The notes under the pieces: generated by a model | Database searches by the model: none | What the model saw: the letters and a program-made list of their open reading frames with translations, nothing else | Told to the model about the DNA's origin: nothing | Translations under genes and position numbers: made by a program | Assembly: GCA_963748075.1 (NCBI GenBank) | Contig: CAVVHQ010000006.1 | Location: forward strand, 1-61,282 | Origin: VRUE01 sp963748075 | GTDB lineage: Bacteria > Actinomycetota > Thermoleophilia > Solirubrobacterales > 70-9 | Reading direction: 5' to 3' | Length of the DNA stretch: 61,282 bases | In this document: one piece after another, positions 42,820 through 52,456 of the stretch | Numbering within the stretch: the stretch's first letter is position 1 | How the letters are laid out: each line of letters opens with the position of its first letter

Positions 42820-43468
42820 GACTGGGGCTCCTTTGCGGTCGTTTCTGGCTCTCGGGCTGCTTGGCGGCACTGCGGCCGGGCTCCCTCTCGGCGGCCGGCG
42901 CAGCCCGCTTGGCGCGCTCGGACGCCCGTTTCGGCGCCTGGCGCTCCTCGCGCGCCGGTCGCTGCCGCTCCTTGGCGGCCGGCTTGCGCTCCCCGGCGGC
43001 GAGTTTGCGACGCTGCGGCTCGCGCTCGCCCAGCGCCGTCTCGCAGTACGGACAGAGGGCCCAGCGCCGGTCGACCGGCTTGCCGCAGCTGTGACACGGG
43101 TCCTTGAGGCGGCGCTGACACTGCGGGCAGCGCAGGTAGGACTTCTCGATCGGAAAGCCGCATCCCGGGCAGGACAGCTCCTCGAGCTGGCGCACCCGCA
43201 GCTCTGCCGCCTTGATCTCCAGCTCGCGTTCGTGCGCGTCCTCGATGAACTCGGGCGGGCGGACGATCGCGTAGACGGCCGTCCCGAGGTAGGGGATGAA
43301 GGAGGCCAGGGTCGCGCAGCCGACCAGGAAGGGATCGGAGATGCGGCGCTTGGCGTCGAGGTAGGTGAAGACGATCAGCGCCAGCCAGACGACGACCAGC
43401 ATGAAAATGAGGAGGTTGACGACCAGGTTGAGGCCGCCGTTGCTGATGCCGAAGATCGCTAGTGCCAT
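42788..43468 (-). CDS. Membrane protein with double zinc ribbon and basic tail
   Basis: A 226-residue protein. Two hydrophobic segments (NLVVNLLIFMLVVVWLALIV and GCATLASFIPYLGTAVYAIV) come first. A pair of zinc ribbons follows (CPGC...CPQC and CHSCGKPV...CPYC), and then a ~75-residue Lys/Arg/Ala/Glu-rich tail. The ATG giving MALAIFGIS is used. Such proteins occur widely in actinobacteria without a known role. The zinc ribbons suggest binding of nucleic acid or protein near the membrane. It overlaps ndk. Confidence 0.7.
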   Translation of the reverse strand: MALAIFGISNGGLNLVVNLLIFMLVVVWLALIVFTYLDAKRRISDPFLVGCATLASFIPYLGTAVYAIVRPPEFIEDAHERELEIKAAELRVRQLEELSCPGCGFPIEKSYLRCPQCQRRLKDPCHSCGKPVDRRWALCPYCETALGEREPQRRKLAAGERKPAAKERQRPAREERQAPKRASERAKRAAPAAEREPGRSAAKQPESQKRPQRSPSREPNPDPRKA

Positions 43469-43564
43469 GGCTGGGCGTCCCGCCGGGGGAGCGGTGAGTC
43501 TACTTCGCCGCGCCCCCAGCAAGCCCTATGTGACCGCCGGGACGCACGAATCCTCGCGACCCGC

Positions 43565-43684
43565 TCAGAGGAAGAGCCTGCCGAACAGGTAGCCGAGGCC
43601 GAAGAAGATGAGGATCACCGCGGCAACCACCGCGGCGACCAGGGCCATCATCGAGAGCAGTTCGGACCCGGCGCTGCGATTCAC
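43565..43684 (-). CDS. 39-residue single-helix membrane peptide
   Basis: A GTG-started short gene after an AGGAT site, encoding MNRSAGSELLSMMALVAAVV and then AAVILIFFGLGYLFGRLFL. It has a single strong transmembrane helix with a short polar N-terminus and a GxGYLxGRL-like end. Small unannotated membrane peptides of this kind are often missed. It lies between folC and the zinc-ribbon gene on the same strand. Its function is unknown. Confidence 0.55.
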   Translation of the reverse strand: MNRSAGSELLSMMALVAAVVAAVILIFFGLGYLFGRLFL

Positions 43685-43907
43685 GTCTCAAATCCTCGCA
43701 CACGCTCAGCCGGACGCCGAGCCGCTCGGCTCGGCAAGGACCGCCCGCGCGGGCGCCAGCACGTAGTGAGAGCCGGTTACGAGCAGGATCCCGCCCGCCC
43801 CGGCAGCGATCGCGCGCCCACGCGCGATCGCCCTTCCGAAGTCCTCCACGGCCTCTGCCTCCACCCCAGCCTCCGCGCAGACCTCAGCCAGCTCCTGAGC
43901 ACCAAAC

Positions 43908-43964
43908 CCCCGCCGATGGGCACTTTGCCCACCGCATACGGGGGAAAAGTGCCCATCGGCGGGG
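43908..43964. repeat. In-frame palindrome in the folC C-terminal domain
   Basis: 19-bp perfect arms (CCCCGCCGATGGGCACTTT and its complement) around a 19-base centre containing CCGCATACG. The total of 57 bases is in frame, coding PADGHFSPVCGGQSAHRRG, which has no counterpart in FolC proteins. Confidence 0.88.
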
Positions 43965-44076
43965 AAGCCGGGCAGCTGAGTGCAGACGACATGGGTGACA
44001 GCCGGGGCGAGGGCGCGGACCAACGCGCGGGCGTCCTTGTCACGTAGCAGCGCCAGGCAGGCCACCACCGGCGGCT

Positions 44077-44125
44077 CGCGCGGTCGACTTTTGGTTCGCT
44101 ATGCGACCCAAAAGTCGACCGCGCG
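44077..44125. repeat. Frame-breaking 49-bp palindrome in folC
   Basis: 18-bp perfect arms (CGCGCGGTCGACTTTTGG and its complement) around a 13-base centre TTCGCTATGCGAC. The length is 1 modulo 3. Removing precisely these bases restores the FolC frame across the site. Confidence 0.92.
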
Positions 44126-45116
44126 GGGCTGCGAGCGCGATTTCGGGTAAGGCCTCGGCCAGCGCCGCGGCGCCGTCGGGGTTGTGGGCGGCGTCGAGGT
44201 AGGCGGGCGGATCGCTGGGCGACCCGCTCGAGCCGACCGGGAATCTCGATCCCGGCGGCGACCGAGGCGGCCCGCTCGGGGTCCAGCTCGCCGAGGAACG
44301 CCTCGGCGGCGGCGCAGGCGAGGGCGAAGTTGCGACGCTGGAAGCGGCCGGCGGCGCGCAGCCGCACCTTCGGGCCGGGGTCCTCCGGGGCGACGAGGAG
44401 CCGGGCTCCGCGCTCGCGGGCGCTGCGTTCGCCCAGTGCCCTGACGGCGGGGGCGACCCGCCCGAGCACCAATGTGGTCTGGTCGCGCAGCACCGCCAGC
44501 TTCTCGGCGGCGATCTCCTCCTCCGTCCCGCCCAGCCACTGCGTGTGGTCGAGGCCGACCGAGGTCAGCACGGTGACCCGCGAGGGGATCGTGTTGGTCG
44601 CGTCGAGCCTCCCACCCAGGCCGGCCTCGATCGCCGCGGCCTGGACCCCGGCCGTGGCCAGCGCGACGAAGGCAGCGGCGGTCGCCAGCTCGAACTGGGT
44701 CACAGGGCCAATTGCTTCGGCCGAGCTCCGCTCCCGAACAGTCAGATCGCGACGGTCGCTCCGCTCGGCCTCGCCACTTGACCTGTTGACGATGTCGGCC
44801 GCCTGTGCGGCGCGCTCCACGGCGGCGGCGAACTCGGCCGCCCCGAGCTCGTCGCCGTGGACGAGCACCCGTTCCGACCAGCGCTCCGCGTGCGGGGAGA
44901 CGCAAGCGCCGGCGCTGACCCCGTGCGCCTCGAGCAGCGCCGCGATCATCCGCGCAACCGAGGACTTCCCGTTGGTGCCTACCACGTGGATCGAGGCGAA
45001 GCGGTGCTGGGGCAGGCCGAGCAGCGCGCTCAGCCTGTGCATCCGCTCCAGCCCCAGCTTCCAGCCGATCGGCTCGAGCGAGTCGAGGTAGGCCTCCGGG
45101 TCCATGCGGAGAGCTT

Positions 45117-47753
45117 CTATTCGGAGAGCTCCTCGAGCTCGGCGCGGTAGCGCCCGAGCTTCTCGCGCTCCGCCTCGACCAGCTCGGCCGGGGCGTGGGC
45201 GACGAACTTCTCGTTGGCCAGCTTGCCCTCCGCGCGCGCCACCTCGGAGCGCAGCTCCTCGCGCCGCGCCTCGAGCCGGGCGGCAACCGCCTCGGCGTCG
45301 ATCTCGGCCGAGGCGAGGATCTTCACCGGGCCGACTGCGGCAACCGAGTCGCTTCCGTCTCGATTCGTGAAATCGACCCTGGCAAGGCGGCCGACGAACT
45401 CCTGCGGCTCGACGCCCTCGGCGCGGGCGGCGAGCACCGTCGCGGCCGGCGCCTCGACCAGGTCGCGCCAGGCGCGCAGGCGGCGGGTCAGTTCGATCCC
45501 CGCTCGCATCCTCTTCTCGGCCTCGGCGTCGAGCAGCGACTCGTCGGCCTCGGGGAACGGGTGGACGGCGAGGTGGCCGCGGCGGGCGGGGTGATAGCTC
45601 CAGATCTCCTCGGTGACGAAGGGCATGATCGGGTGCAGCAGGGCGAGAATGCGCTCCAACGCCCGCAGCAGGATCGCCGAGACCTCCGCCTCGCCCTCGT
45701 ACAGCCGCGGCTTGACGATCTCCAGGTACCAGTCGCAGAGCTCGGACCAGAAGAAGGCGTATGCCTCCTGGGCGGCGTGGGCGAAGTCGTAGGACTCCAG
45801 CTTCGCGGTGACCGCGGCGATCGTCGCCTCGAGCCTGGAGAGGATCCACCGGTCCTCCACCCGCGCCGAGGAAAGAACGCCCCGGAGTGCGCCCGCCCCG
45901 CCCGCAGCCGCGGCAGGAACTTGGTCCTGCCGCGCATTGACGTGCGGTTGATTCTGATCGAATTTCACATTCATCAGAATCAGCCGCGACGCGTTCCAGA
46001 GCTTGTTGGCGAGATCCCCCCCCTGCTGGATCTTGGCGTCGGAGAAGCGCACGTCCTGGGTCGAGGACATCGCCAGCAGGCCGAAGCGCAGCGCGTCGGC
46101 GCCGTGCTCGTCGATCAGCTCCAGCGGGTCGATGCCGGTGCCCAGGCTCTTCGACATCCGCCGCCCGTCGCGGGCCTGGATCACCGAGTGCACGTAGACG
46201 TCGCGGAACGGGACCTCGCCGGTGAACTCGAGCCCGGCCATGATCATCCGCGCCACCCAGAGGAAGAGGATGTCGCGCGCGGTGGTCAGGAAGTCGGTCG
46301 GATAGAAGGCGCGCAGCTCCGGCGTCTCGTCGGGCCAGCCGAGCGTCGCGAACGGCCACAGCGCCGAGCTGAACCAGGTGTCGAGCACGTCCTCCTCCTG
46401 GCGCAGCTCGCCGCCGCAGGCGCCGCAGCGCTCCGGCTCGGCCTCGGCGACGATCGTCTCCTCGCACGCGTCGCAGTACCAGACGGGGATCCGGTGCCCC
46501 CACCAGAGCTGCCGCGAGATGCACCAGGGCCGGATCTCCCGCATCCATTCGAGGTAGACGCGCTTCCACTGCGGCGGGGTGATCCGCACCTCGTCGCGCT
46601 CCACCGCGTCGATCGCCGGCCTCGCCAGCTCGTCCATGCGGCAGAACCACTGCCGCGAGACGAGCGGCTCGATCCGCACGCCGGAGCGGTGCGAGAAGGG
46701 CACCGAGTGGAGGTAGGGCTCTTCGCCGCGCAGCCGGCCCTCCTCGCGCAGCGCCGTCACGACCGCCTCCTGCGCCTCGGCGGCGGTCAGGCCGGCGAAC
46801 CTCGCGCCCGCCTCCTCGTTCATCCGCCCGTCGGGACCGATCACGCCGATCTCCTCGAGCCCGTGCCGGCGGCCGATCTCGAAGTCGTTCGGGTCGTGGC
46901 CGGGGGTGATCTTCAGCGCCCCGGTGCCGAACTGGGGGTCGACGTGCTCGTCGGCGATGATCGGCAGCCGCCGCCCGACCAGCGGCAGCGCGCAGTGCTG
47001 GCCGACCAGCTCGGCGTAGCGCCCGTCGCCCGGGTTGACCGCGACCGCGGTGTCGGCCAGCATCGTCTCCGGGCGGACCGTCGCCACGGTCAGCGCCCGG
47101 TCGGAGCCCTCGACCGGGTAGTCGATCGAGTAGAGGGTGTCCTCGACCTCGCGGTTCTCGACCTCGAGGTCGGAGATCACCGAATGCGACCCGGGGTCCC
47201 AGTTGACCATGTAGTTGTCGCGGTAGACGTAGCCCTTGTCGTACAGCGCCTTGAAGACGCGGTGGACGGCGCGGACGTAGCCGGCGTCGAGGGTGAAGCG
47301 CTCGCGCTCGTAGTCGCAGGATGCGCCGAGCCGTTTGAACTGCTCGACGATCCGCGAGCCGTACTCCTCCTTCCAGGCCCAGGCGCGCTCCATGAAGGCC
47401 TCCCTGCCCAGCTCGTGCCGCGAGGTCCCCGCGGCGCGCAGCTCCTTCTCCAGCACGGCGTGGACGGCGATGCTGGCGTGATCGGTGCCGAGCAGCCAGA
47501 GCGTGTTGCGGCCCCTCATCCGCTGCATGCGGACCAGCGCGTCCTGCATCGAGCCGTTCAGGGCATGGCCCATGTGCAGCGCGCCGGTCACGTTCGGCGG
47601 CGGGATCGTGACCGAGAAGTTCTCCGCCGCGGTTCCCTCGGCCGGCGGGTGGAAGTAGCCGCCCTCGAGCCACTCGGCGAACACCCGCCGCTCGACCTCG
47701 GCCGCGTCGTAGCGCGTCGTCTCCTCCAGCTCGCCTAAGCGCTCATCGGGCAT
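45117..47753 (-). CDS. valS: Valyl-tRNA synthetase
   Basis: An 878-residue class I synthetase with HIGH-type motif PPPNVTGALHMGHALNG, KMSKS-type GRRMSKSLGTGIDPLEL, an editing domain, the anticodon-binding region (EDRWILSRLEATI) and a C-terminal coiled coil (ARREELRSEVARAEGKLANE). Residues of about 589-620 (NVKFDQNQPHVNARQDQVPA and following) form a longer linker than in relatives, encoded by two adjacent hairpins. It is on the same strand as clpX and folC. Confidence 0.96.
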   Translation of the reverse strand: MPDERLGELEETTRYDAAEVERRVFAEWLEGGYFHPPAEGTAAENFSVTIPPPNVTGALHMGHALNGSMQDALVRMQRMRGRNTLWLLGTDHASIAVHAVLEKELRAAGTSRHELGREAFMERAWAWKEEYGSRIVEQFKRLGASCDYERERFTLDAGYVRAVHRVFKALYDKGYVYRDNYMVNWDPGSHSVISDLEVENREVEDTLYSIDYPVEGSDRALTVATVRPETMLADTAVAVNPGDGRYAELVGQHCALPLVGRRLPIIADEHVDPQFGTGALKITPGHDPNDFEIGRRHGLEEIGVIGPDGRMNEEAGARFAGLTAAEAQEAVVTALREEGRLRGEEPYLHSVPFSHRSGVRIEPLVSRQWFCRMDELARPAIDAVERDEVRITPPQWKRVYLEWMREIRPWCISRQLWWGHRIPVWYCDACEETIVAEAEPERCGACGGELRQEEDVLDTWFSSALWPFATLGWPDETPELRAFYPTDFLTTARDILFLWVARMIMAGLEFTGEVPFRDVYVHSVIQARDGRRMSKSLGTGIDPLELIDEHGADALRFGLLAMSSTQDVRFSDAKIQQGGDLANKLWNASRLILMNVKFDQNQPHVNARQDQVPAAAAGGAGALRGVLSSARVEDRWILSRLEATIAAVTAKLESYDFAHAAQEAYAFFWSELCDWYLEIVKPRLYEGEAEVSAILLRALERILALLHPIMPFVTEEIWSYHPARRGHLAVHPFPEADESLLDAEAEKRMRAGIELTRRLRAWRDLVEAPAATVLAARAEGVEPQEFVGRLARVDFTNRDGSDSVAAVGPVKILASAEIDAEAVAARLEARREELRSEVARAEGKLANEKFVAHAPAELVEAEREKLGRYRAELEELSE
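45909..45985. repeat. Two adjacent hairpins within valS
   Basis: Hairpin one: CGCGGCAGGA (45909-45918) pairs perfectly with TCCTGCCGCG (45925-45934). Hairpin two: GGTTGATTCTGAT (45946-45958) pairs with ATCAGAATCAGCC (45973-45985) with one mismatch. They code for the extra linker residues in front of the anticodon-binding domain. Confidence 0.75.
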
Positions 47754-47770
47754 CGCTCGCCGAGTCTAGT

Positions 47771-47887
47771 GGGGGTCCATTCCGGCAGGGGTGGAACGTC
47801 TTGTACTTTTTCTGGACGTTCGATCTCGGACGGCGGCAGCCGGTGTTCAGAAAAAGTTAAGTGGAACCCCTGTCGGGATGGACCCCC
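47771..47887 (+). repeat. Conserved hairpin element, copy 3
   Basis: Same core as copies 1 and 2: GGAACGTCTTGTACTTTTTC then TG, and CA then GAAAAAGTTAAGTGGA. Its own outer arms are GGGGGTCCATTCCGGCAGGG and a complement with a G-T pair. It lies between the clpX stop (one base away) and the valS start (17 bases away). Confidence 0.9.
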
Positions 47888-47888
47888 G

Positions 47889-49181
<1,293 letters not shown>

Positions 49182-49393
49182 CGGAATCCCTCCTTGCGGG
49201 TCGGTAGTCGCCTACCGGCGTCGCGGCCCCAAAGCTTAGAGGGGACGGCGACGCGGCTTGTCGGTCTCGCTCGTTTACTTCGCGGCGGCCGCCGTCCCTT
49301 CCTCCGGGCGAACGCTTGCGGGCACAAGGTCGAGGACGTCGACACGGAGCGCAACCGCACCTTTCCGCTCGACTGGGAGTTCTCCCGGTTGAG
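49182..49393. other. Upstream region of clpX, no gene seen
   Basis: Apart from the clpX ribosome site nothing coding is recognised. The clpX promoter should lie here. Confidence 0.4.
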
Positions 49394-49745
49394 CTAAGCC
49401 GCTTCGGCGGGCGGCAGGCGATCGATCATGGCCAAGAGCGCCTGACGCTGAGCCCTCGACTCTTGTCGCACTCAGTCGCCACCGTCGGTCTTGCGCTCCG
49501 CCTTCTCCCGGCCTCGCTTTCCCGTTGCACGTTCGCGCTTCATGGGTGGTCGCGGATGATCTGCTGCGTCACGACTTTCCTGCGGTTCATGCCCGAAGCG
49601 CGGTCCGCGACGCTGCTCATGGCATCCCGCGCCATCACCCTCGAAGGCCGAGTGTTCCGGCAAGGCGCTGTTATGAACGCCTCGGTTGAGCTGCATCACT
49701 CCTCGCCGCGCTTCATGTGGCGCTCCAGCCGCTCAGACGACTCGT
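49394..49745 (-). pseudogene. Decayed copy of the coiled-coil gene at 51921-52343
   Basis: The 3' end is still readable (QRQALLAMIDRLPPAEAA-stop) and matches the last 18 residues of the downstream intact gene at all but one position. Upstream, matching blocks continue at the DNA level (CGGATGATCTGCTGCGTCAC; GCATCACTCCTCGCCGCGCT) but with frameshifts and an internal deletion of roughly 50-80 bases. This is therefore a duplicated and degraded paralogue. Confidence 0.75.
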
Positions 49746-49784
49746 CGCAAAGCGGGAGCGGCTCGGTGTGAGATATTGAAGCCG

Positions 49785-50597
49785 ATGAAGCCGGGCGTAC
49801 AGGTCGATCCGGATTGGGTTGCCGGACACCTCGACGATCCGGCGGTGCGGGTGGTGGAGGTGGATGTGAGCGCCGGCGCCTACGACGAGGGCCACATCCC
49901 CGGTGCGGTCCTCTGGGACGCCTACCGGGACCTGCGCCATCCCGACTACACGCCGATCGATCCGGACGAGTTCGACGCGGTCCTGTCGAGATCGGGGATA
50001 ACGCCCGAGAGCACCGTCGTCTTCTACGGCTATGCCCCATATCTCGGCTTCTGGCTGATGGACCGCCATGGCCACGAGCGGATCCGGTTGATGGACGGCC
50101 CGCGCGAGAGGTGGGAAGGCGCCGGCCACCCCTGGAGCACCGAGGTCCCGGAGCCGGAATCGTCCTCCTATGAGCGCCTGGGCGAGAAGCCTGAGCTGGT
50201 GGTCTGGCGGCAGGAGGTGCAGGAGATGATCGGGGATCGGGGGACGGTGATCTTGGACGTGCGCGCAAAGGAGGAGTTCAGCGGCGAGCGGTTTTGGCCC
50301 TCGGGTGCCACCGAGGGGGCCGGGCGTCCGGGCCACATCCCGGGCGCCGTCAACGTTCCCGTCGACCTGGCGCGGCGGGAGGACGGCTCCCTGGCGGACG
50401 GCCAGGAACTGCGGCGGGCCTGTGAGGACCTGGGGTTGGAGCCCGACCAGAGGGTGGTCGTCTACTGCACGATCGGCAACCGGGCGAGCCTGGTCGCGTT
50501 CGCGCTAAAGGAGCAACTGGGATATCGGGAGGTCGCCGTCTACTACGGCTCATGGTCCGAGTGGGGGAGCCTGCCGGACACCCCGGTCGAGACCTGA
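49785..50597 (+). CDS. Thiosulfate/3-mercaptopyruvate sulfurtransferase (tandem rhodanese)
   Basis: A 270-residue protein with two rhodanese domains. The first (VDVSAGAYDEGHIPGAVLWD) has no catalytic Cys at the expected loop (VVFYGYAPYLG). The second carries the active Cys in VVYCTIGNRASLVAFAL, as is normal for tandem enzymes. It transfers sulfur from thiosulfate or mercaptopyruvate. ATG at 49785 is preferred since the domain begins within a few residues. It stands alone on the plus strand between a pseudogene and the IS element. Confidence 0.9.
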   Translation: MKPGVQVDPDWVAGHLDDPAVRVVEVDVSAGAYDEGHIPGAVLWDAYRDLRHPDYTPIDPDEFDAVLSRSGITPESTVVFYGYAPYLGFWLMDRHGHERIRLMDGPRERWEGAGHPWSTEVPEPESSSYERLGEKPELVVWRQEVQEMIGDRGTVILDVRAKEEFSGERFWPSGATEGAGRPGHIPGAVNVPVDLARREDGSLADGQELRRACEDLGLEPDQRVVVYCTIGNRASLVAFALKEQLGYREVAVYYGSWSEWGSLPDTPVET

Positions 50598-50680
50598 CCG
50601 GCCCGGAGCGCCCGAGCTGCCGCTTATCGCGCAAGGAAGTGATTCCTATGGCGCGCGCCGCTCGCCGTCGGGAATTCTGG

Positions 50681-51794
50681 GAAGTGGGGTCTCCATCTAA
50701 GTGCCGTGGAAGGATTGGCGCTCATTCGGAGCGCCAAGGCAGCCCGACCTCGCCACGCTCGAGACTCCGCGGCTGCGACCGAGCCGCGGGCGGCGGTGGT
50801 GGTGGTGGCGCCGAGCGGACCCGGCCCGCTTTGCGCAGGTCCCGGTAGGTGATCGGCTCGGCGGTGACCGCCTGGGACATGAGCCGGTAGAAGAGCAGGC
50901 CGCGGCTGCGCGAGCGGCGGCGATTGAAGCGGAAGACCCACTCGTCGAGGTAGGCCTGGAGGTGCTCGGGGCTGACCGAGCCCTGCAGCGTGCCCGCCAC
51001 CCAGCGCTTGACCAGCGAGAGCACTGTGTGCACGGCTGGCAGCACCTCGTGCGCCCGCTCTCCCGCAGCGGACACGTTGGTCGGCTGGTGCTCGTAGAGG
51101 CCGGCGGTCGCTTTCGGGTAGGCGCGCCAGCCGTCTGTGATCACGTGCGATCCGGGCTCGACGCTGTCCTTGAGGAACGCGCGCAGGTTGCGGGCGCTGA
51201 CGTCGTCGATGACCGCGAGACGGGCACGGCCGAACCCATGCGGAGGCTCAAGCTCGACGGCGGCGGCGAACAACACCTTGCCGAGCGCCCCGCGGCCCGG
51301 CGTGCCAGTCTCGGGGCCGCCCAGGTAGGACTCATCGACCTCGACCCCACCGCGGAGCCGATCCCGCCCAGGTCGCACCATCACCTGCCGGTAGCGGTGC
51401 AGCATCGCCCAGGCAGTCTGGTAGGAGCCCAGCTCCATCTCCCGTCGCAGCTGGGTGGCCGAGATGCCGACCTTGCTGCTGGTCAGATGCCAGGCGGCGG
51501 CGAGCCAGACGGTGAGCGGCGTGCGGGTGCGGTGGAAGATGGTGCCGGCAGTCGCCGAGACCCGCCGGTCGCACCCGGCGCAGCGCCAGCGCCGGTCAGC
51601 CGCGCGCCAGCCGTGAGCCGAGCCGCACGCCGGGCACACGAAGCCGTCAGGCCAGCGCAGCCAGTCGAGGTAGTCGAGGCACTTCCAGTCCGCGTCAAAC
51701 CACGACCGCAGCTCCCCGTAGGAGGTCGGATAGTCCTGGCCGGCGCTGGGCGCCATTCAGGCATGCTACGGCACTTAGATGGAGACCCCACTTC
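50681..51794. mobile_element. IS1595/ISXO2-type insertion sequence
   Basis: Perfect 27-bp terminal inverted repeats (left end GAAGTGGGGTCTCCATCTAA, right end complementary) enclose a single transposase gene. The 8 bases on either side (AATTCTGG and GCGTGAAA) do not match, so no target duplication is visible. That suggests an old insertion or a rearranged flank. Confidence 0.93.
50722..51756 (-). CDS. IS1595-family transposase (ISXO2-like)
   Basis: A 344-residue transposase. The N-terminal zinc ribbon (FVCPACGSAHGWR, RCAGCDRRVS) is followed by the DDE-type catalytic domain with GGVEVDESYLGG, HVITDGWRAY and a late YLDEWVFRFNRRRS. The domain order is that of ISXO2-like enzymes. A proline run (seven P) and a basic tail at the C-terminus are unusual and come from a GGTGGTGG repeat near the left end. 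The frame is intact, so the element could be active. Confidence 0.93.
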   Translation of the reverse strand: MAPSAGQDYPTSYGELRSWFDADWKCLDYLDWLRWPDGFVCPACGSAHGWRAADRRWRCAGCDRRVSATAGTIFHRTRTPLTVWLAAAWHLTSSKVGISATQLRREMELGSYQTAWAMLHRYRQVMVRPGRDRLRGGVEVDESYLGGPETGTPGRGALGKVLFAAAVELEPPHGFGRARLAVIDDVSARNLRAFLKDSVEPGSHVITDGWRAYPKATAGLYEHQPTNVSAAGERAHEVLPAVHTVLSLVKRWVAGTLQGSVSPEHLQAYLDEWVFRFNRRRSRSRGLLFYRLMSQAVTAEPITYRDLRKAGRVRSAPPPPPPPAARSQPRSLERGEVGLPWRSE

Positions 51795-51920
51795 GCGTGA
51801 AAGCGGCAGTGCACGCGGCAGGCCGATCTGGATTGCCTCATCCACTCCTTCTGGGTCTCCTTGACGTCAAAAGCTGACAGAGCACTTCCAAGGCGGTTCC
51901 GCGGAACCGCCTTGCCTGCC

Positions 51921-52343
51921 TCAGGCCGCTTCGGCCGGCGGCAGGCGGTCGATCATCGCTAGGAGCGCCTTTCGCTGGGCCTTCGACTCTTCGCGCAGGT
52001 CTTTCAGCTCGACCAGGATCTTGTCGGTCTTGCGATCCGCCTTCTCCCTGTCGCGTTCGGCCTTCTCGTCGCGCACGTTCAGCTCTTTCATAAACTGCTG
52101 GTGGTCGCGGATGACCTGCTGCGTCACGACCTCGGCGCGCCGGTTCATGTCGCGGATAAAGATCTGCTGTTCCTCGGACGTCTGCTCAAAGCGATCCAGC
52201 GCCGCCATCACTCGCTCGAAGGCCTGGGTATTGCGGTCGAACGCGGCCATGTTGCGGTCGAAGGCGACACGGTTGAGCTCCATCAGCTCCTCGCCGCGCT
52301 CCATGTGGCGTGCGATCTGCACAGACAATTCCCTTCGCCTCAT
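51921..52343 (-). CDS. Hypothetical coiled-coil protein
   Basis: A 140-residue highly charged, almost wholly helical protein with an imperfect repeat (NRVAFDRNMAAFDRNTQAFE) and then a long coiled coil (EKAERDREKADRKTDKILVE, DLREESKAQRKALLAMIDRL). The family is unknown to me. A decayed second copy lies 2.5 kb upstream, on the other side of the rhodanese gene and the IS element. Confidence 0.55.
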   Translation of the reverse strand: MRRRELSVQIARHMERGEELMELNRVAFDRNMAAFDRNTQAFERVMAALDRFEQTSEEQQIFIRDMNRRAEVVTQQVIRDHQQFMKELNVRDEKAERDREKADRKTDKILVELKDLREESKAQRKALLAMIDRLPPAEAA

Positions 52344-52456
52344 ACCCGGATTCTTGCAGGGTTCGAATCGCGAGTAGCGCGCGGTCTGTGCCGATTTCGA
52401 AACAATTGCGCTACGCATTGTGCCGGCAAGGCGGTTCCGCGGGACCGGCGGGCGAC

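Larger units (their letters stand above)
43706..45105 (-). pseudogene. folC: Folylpolyglutamate/dihydrofolate synthase, frame disrupted twice
   Basis: The first part (MDPEAYLDSLEPIGWKLGLE, HVVGTNGKSSVARMIAALLE, GLGGRLDATNTIPSRVTVLT) is an ordinary FolC ligase domain. The frame is lost near 44218 by one extra base (GRLERVA then SDPPAYLDAAHNPDGAAAL). It is lost again at a 49-base perfect palindrome (44077-44125) and resumes as PPVVACLALLRDKDARALVR. A second palindrome (43908-43964) adds 19 in-frame residues near CTQLPGF. Removing the 49 bases exactly rejoins LPEIALAAQ to PPVVACL. FolC is normally essential, so either another copy exists or part of the break is a sequence error. Confidence 0.85.

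Noticed and set aside
44717..44768. Possible further palindrome in folC (GGCCGAGC ... GCTCGGCC)
   Set aside because: Only 8 bp of arm with an unpaired 36-base interior, much weaker than the two accepted palindromes, although the encoded segment does look longer than in relatives.
43777..47673. A 1298-codon minus-strand frame running through valS and folC
   Set aside because: Only its last part is FolC; the rest is out of frame with ValRS motifs. It is not a fusion protein.
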